From Tanytarsus gracilentus (taxonomy: Eukaryota > Arthropoda > Insecta > Diptera > Chironomidae), in assembly GCA_038502055.1 (NCBI GenBank), contig JAXRKN010000042.1, forward strand, positions 4,092,001 to 4,156,000: 64,000 bases of DNA, written 5' to 3'. The notes beneath the pieces were generated by a model. That model made no database searches, was not told where the DNA came from, and saw only the letters and a program-made list of their open reading frames with translations. Shown in pieces: positions 63,976-64,000 of this stretch (position 1 is the first letter of the stretch; every line of letters starts with the position of its first letter). Both the position numbers and the translations under genes were made by a program.

Positions 63976-64000
63976 AAATTAAAAAAAAATAAGAACCAGG

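Overview
The window is AT-rich eukaryotic DNA. It has compact multi-exon genes with GT-AG introns mostly 53-90 bp long, separated by long non-coding stretches. The gene set (Megator/Tpr, barentsz, Su(z)12, a ZC3H18 family protein, a DHX8/PRP22-like helicase and a single-domain VWC secreted protein) fits an insect, most likely a dipteran. A non-drosophilid fly such as a midge, gnat or mosquito relative is my inference from composition and intron size. I cannot name the species.

Layout. Bases 1-12,000 are almost gene-free. They hold a foldback hAT-type MITE (962-1974), half of a mariner-like MITE (3734-3880), an orphan DEAD-box exon with an in-frame stop (4952-5156), a 100-bp retroposed fragment with 22-bp target-site duplications (6549-6648), and a 1.2-kb retroposon with a (TCAA)n tail and 24-bp duplications (10034-11264). 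A small OB-fold gene lies at 12036-12532 (-). A DHX8/PRP22-like DEAH helicase lies at 15455-18117 (-). Bases 18,118-28,919 show no gene I can support.

Bases 29,019-49,161 form the gene-dense core. Megator (12 exons, -) is head-to-head with barentsz (6 exons, +). A two-exon SVWC/Vago-like gene (-) converges on barentsz. Su(z)12 (8 exons, -) is head-to-head with a ZC3H18 homologue (10 coding exons, +). I rebuilt every exon junction by hand. Each of these models stays in phase and ends at a stop codon: Megator about 2380 aa, Btz 878 aa, SVWC 114 aa, Su(z)12 698 aa, ZC3H18-like 679 aa.

From 49 to 64 kb there is a 1.8-kb hAT-type element (50073-51896) with a perfect 8-bp duplication, terminal inverted repeats and subterminal ACGTACATTT-type repeats. 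It carries a minisatellite that also occurs in an enlarged Megator intron. A five-exon C2H2 zinc-finger gene with an Ikaros/Hunchback-like C-terminal finger pair follows (55985-58963, +). A complete copy of the mariner-like MITE (59689-60037) lies in the otherwise empty 3' flank.

Much of the core works in nuclear RNA handling: nuclear-pore basket (Mtor), exon-junction complex (btz), cap-proximal RNA fate (ZC3H18) and spliceosomal helicase homologue. Su(z)12 is a PRC2 subunit. The clustering may be incidental.
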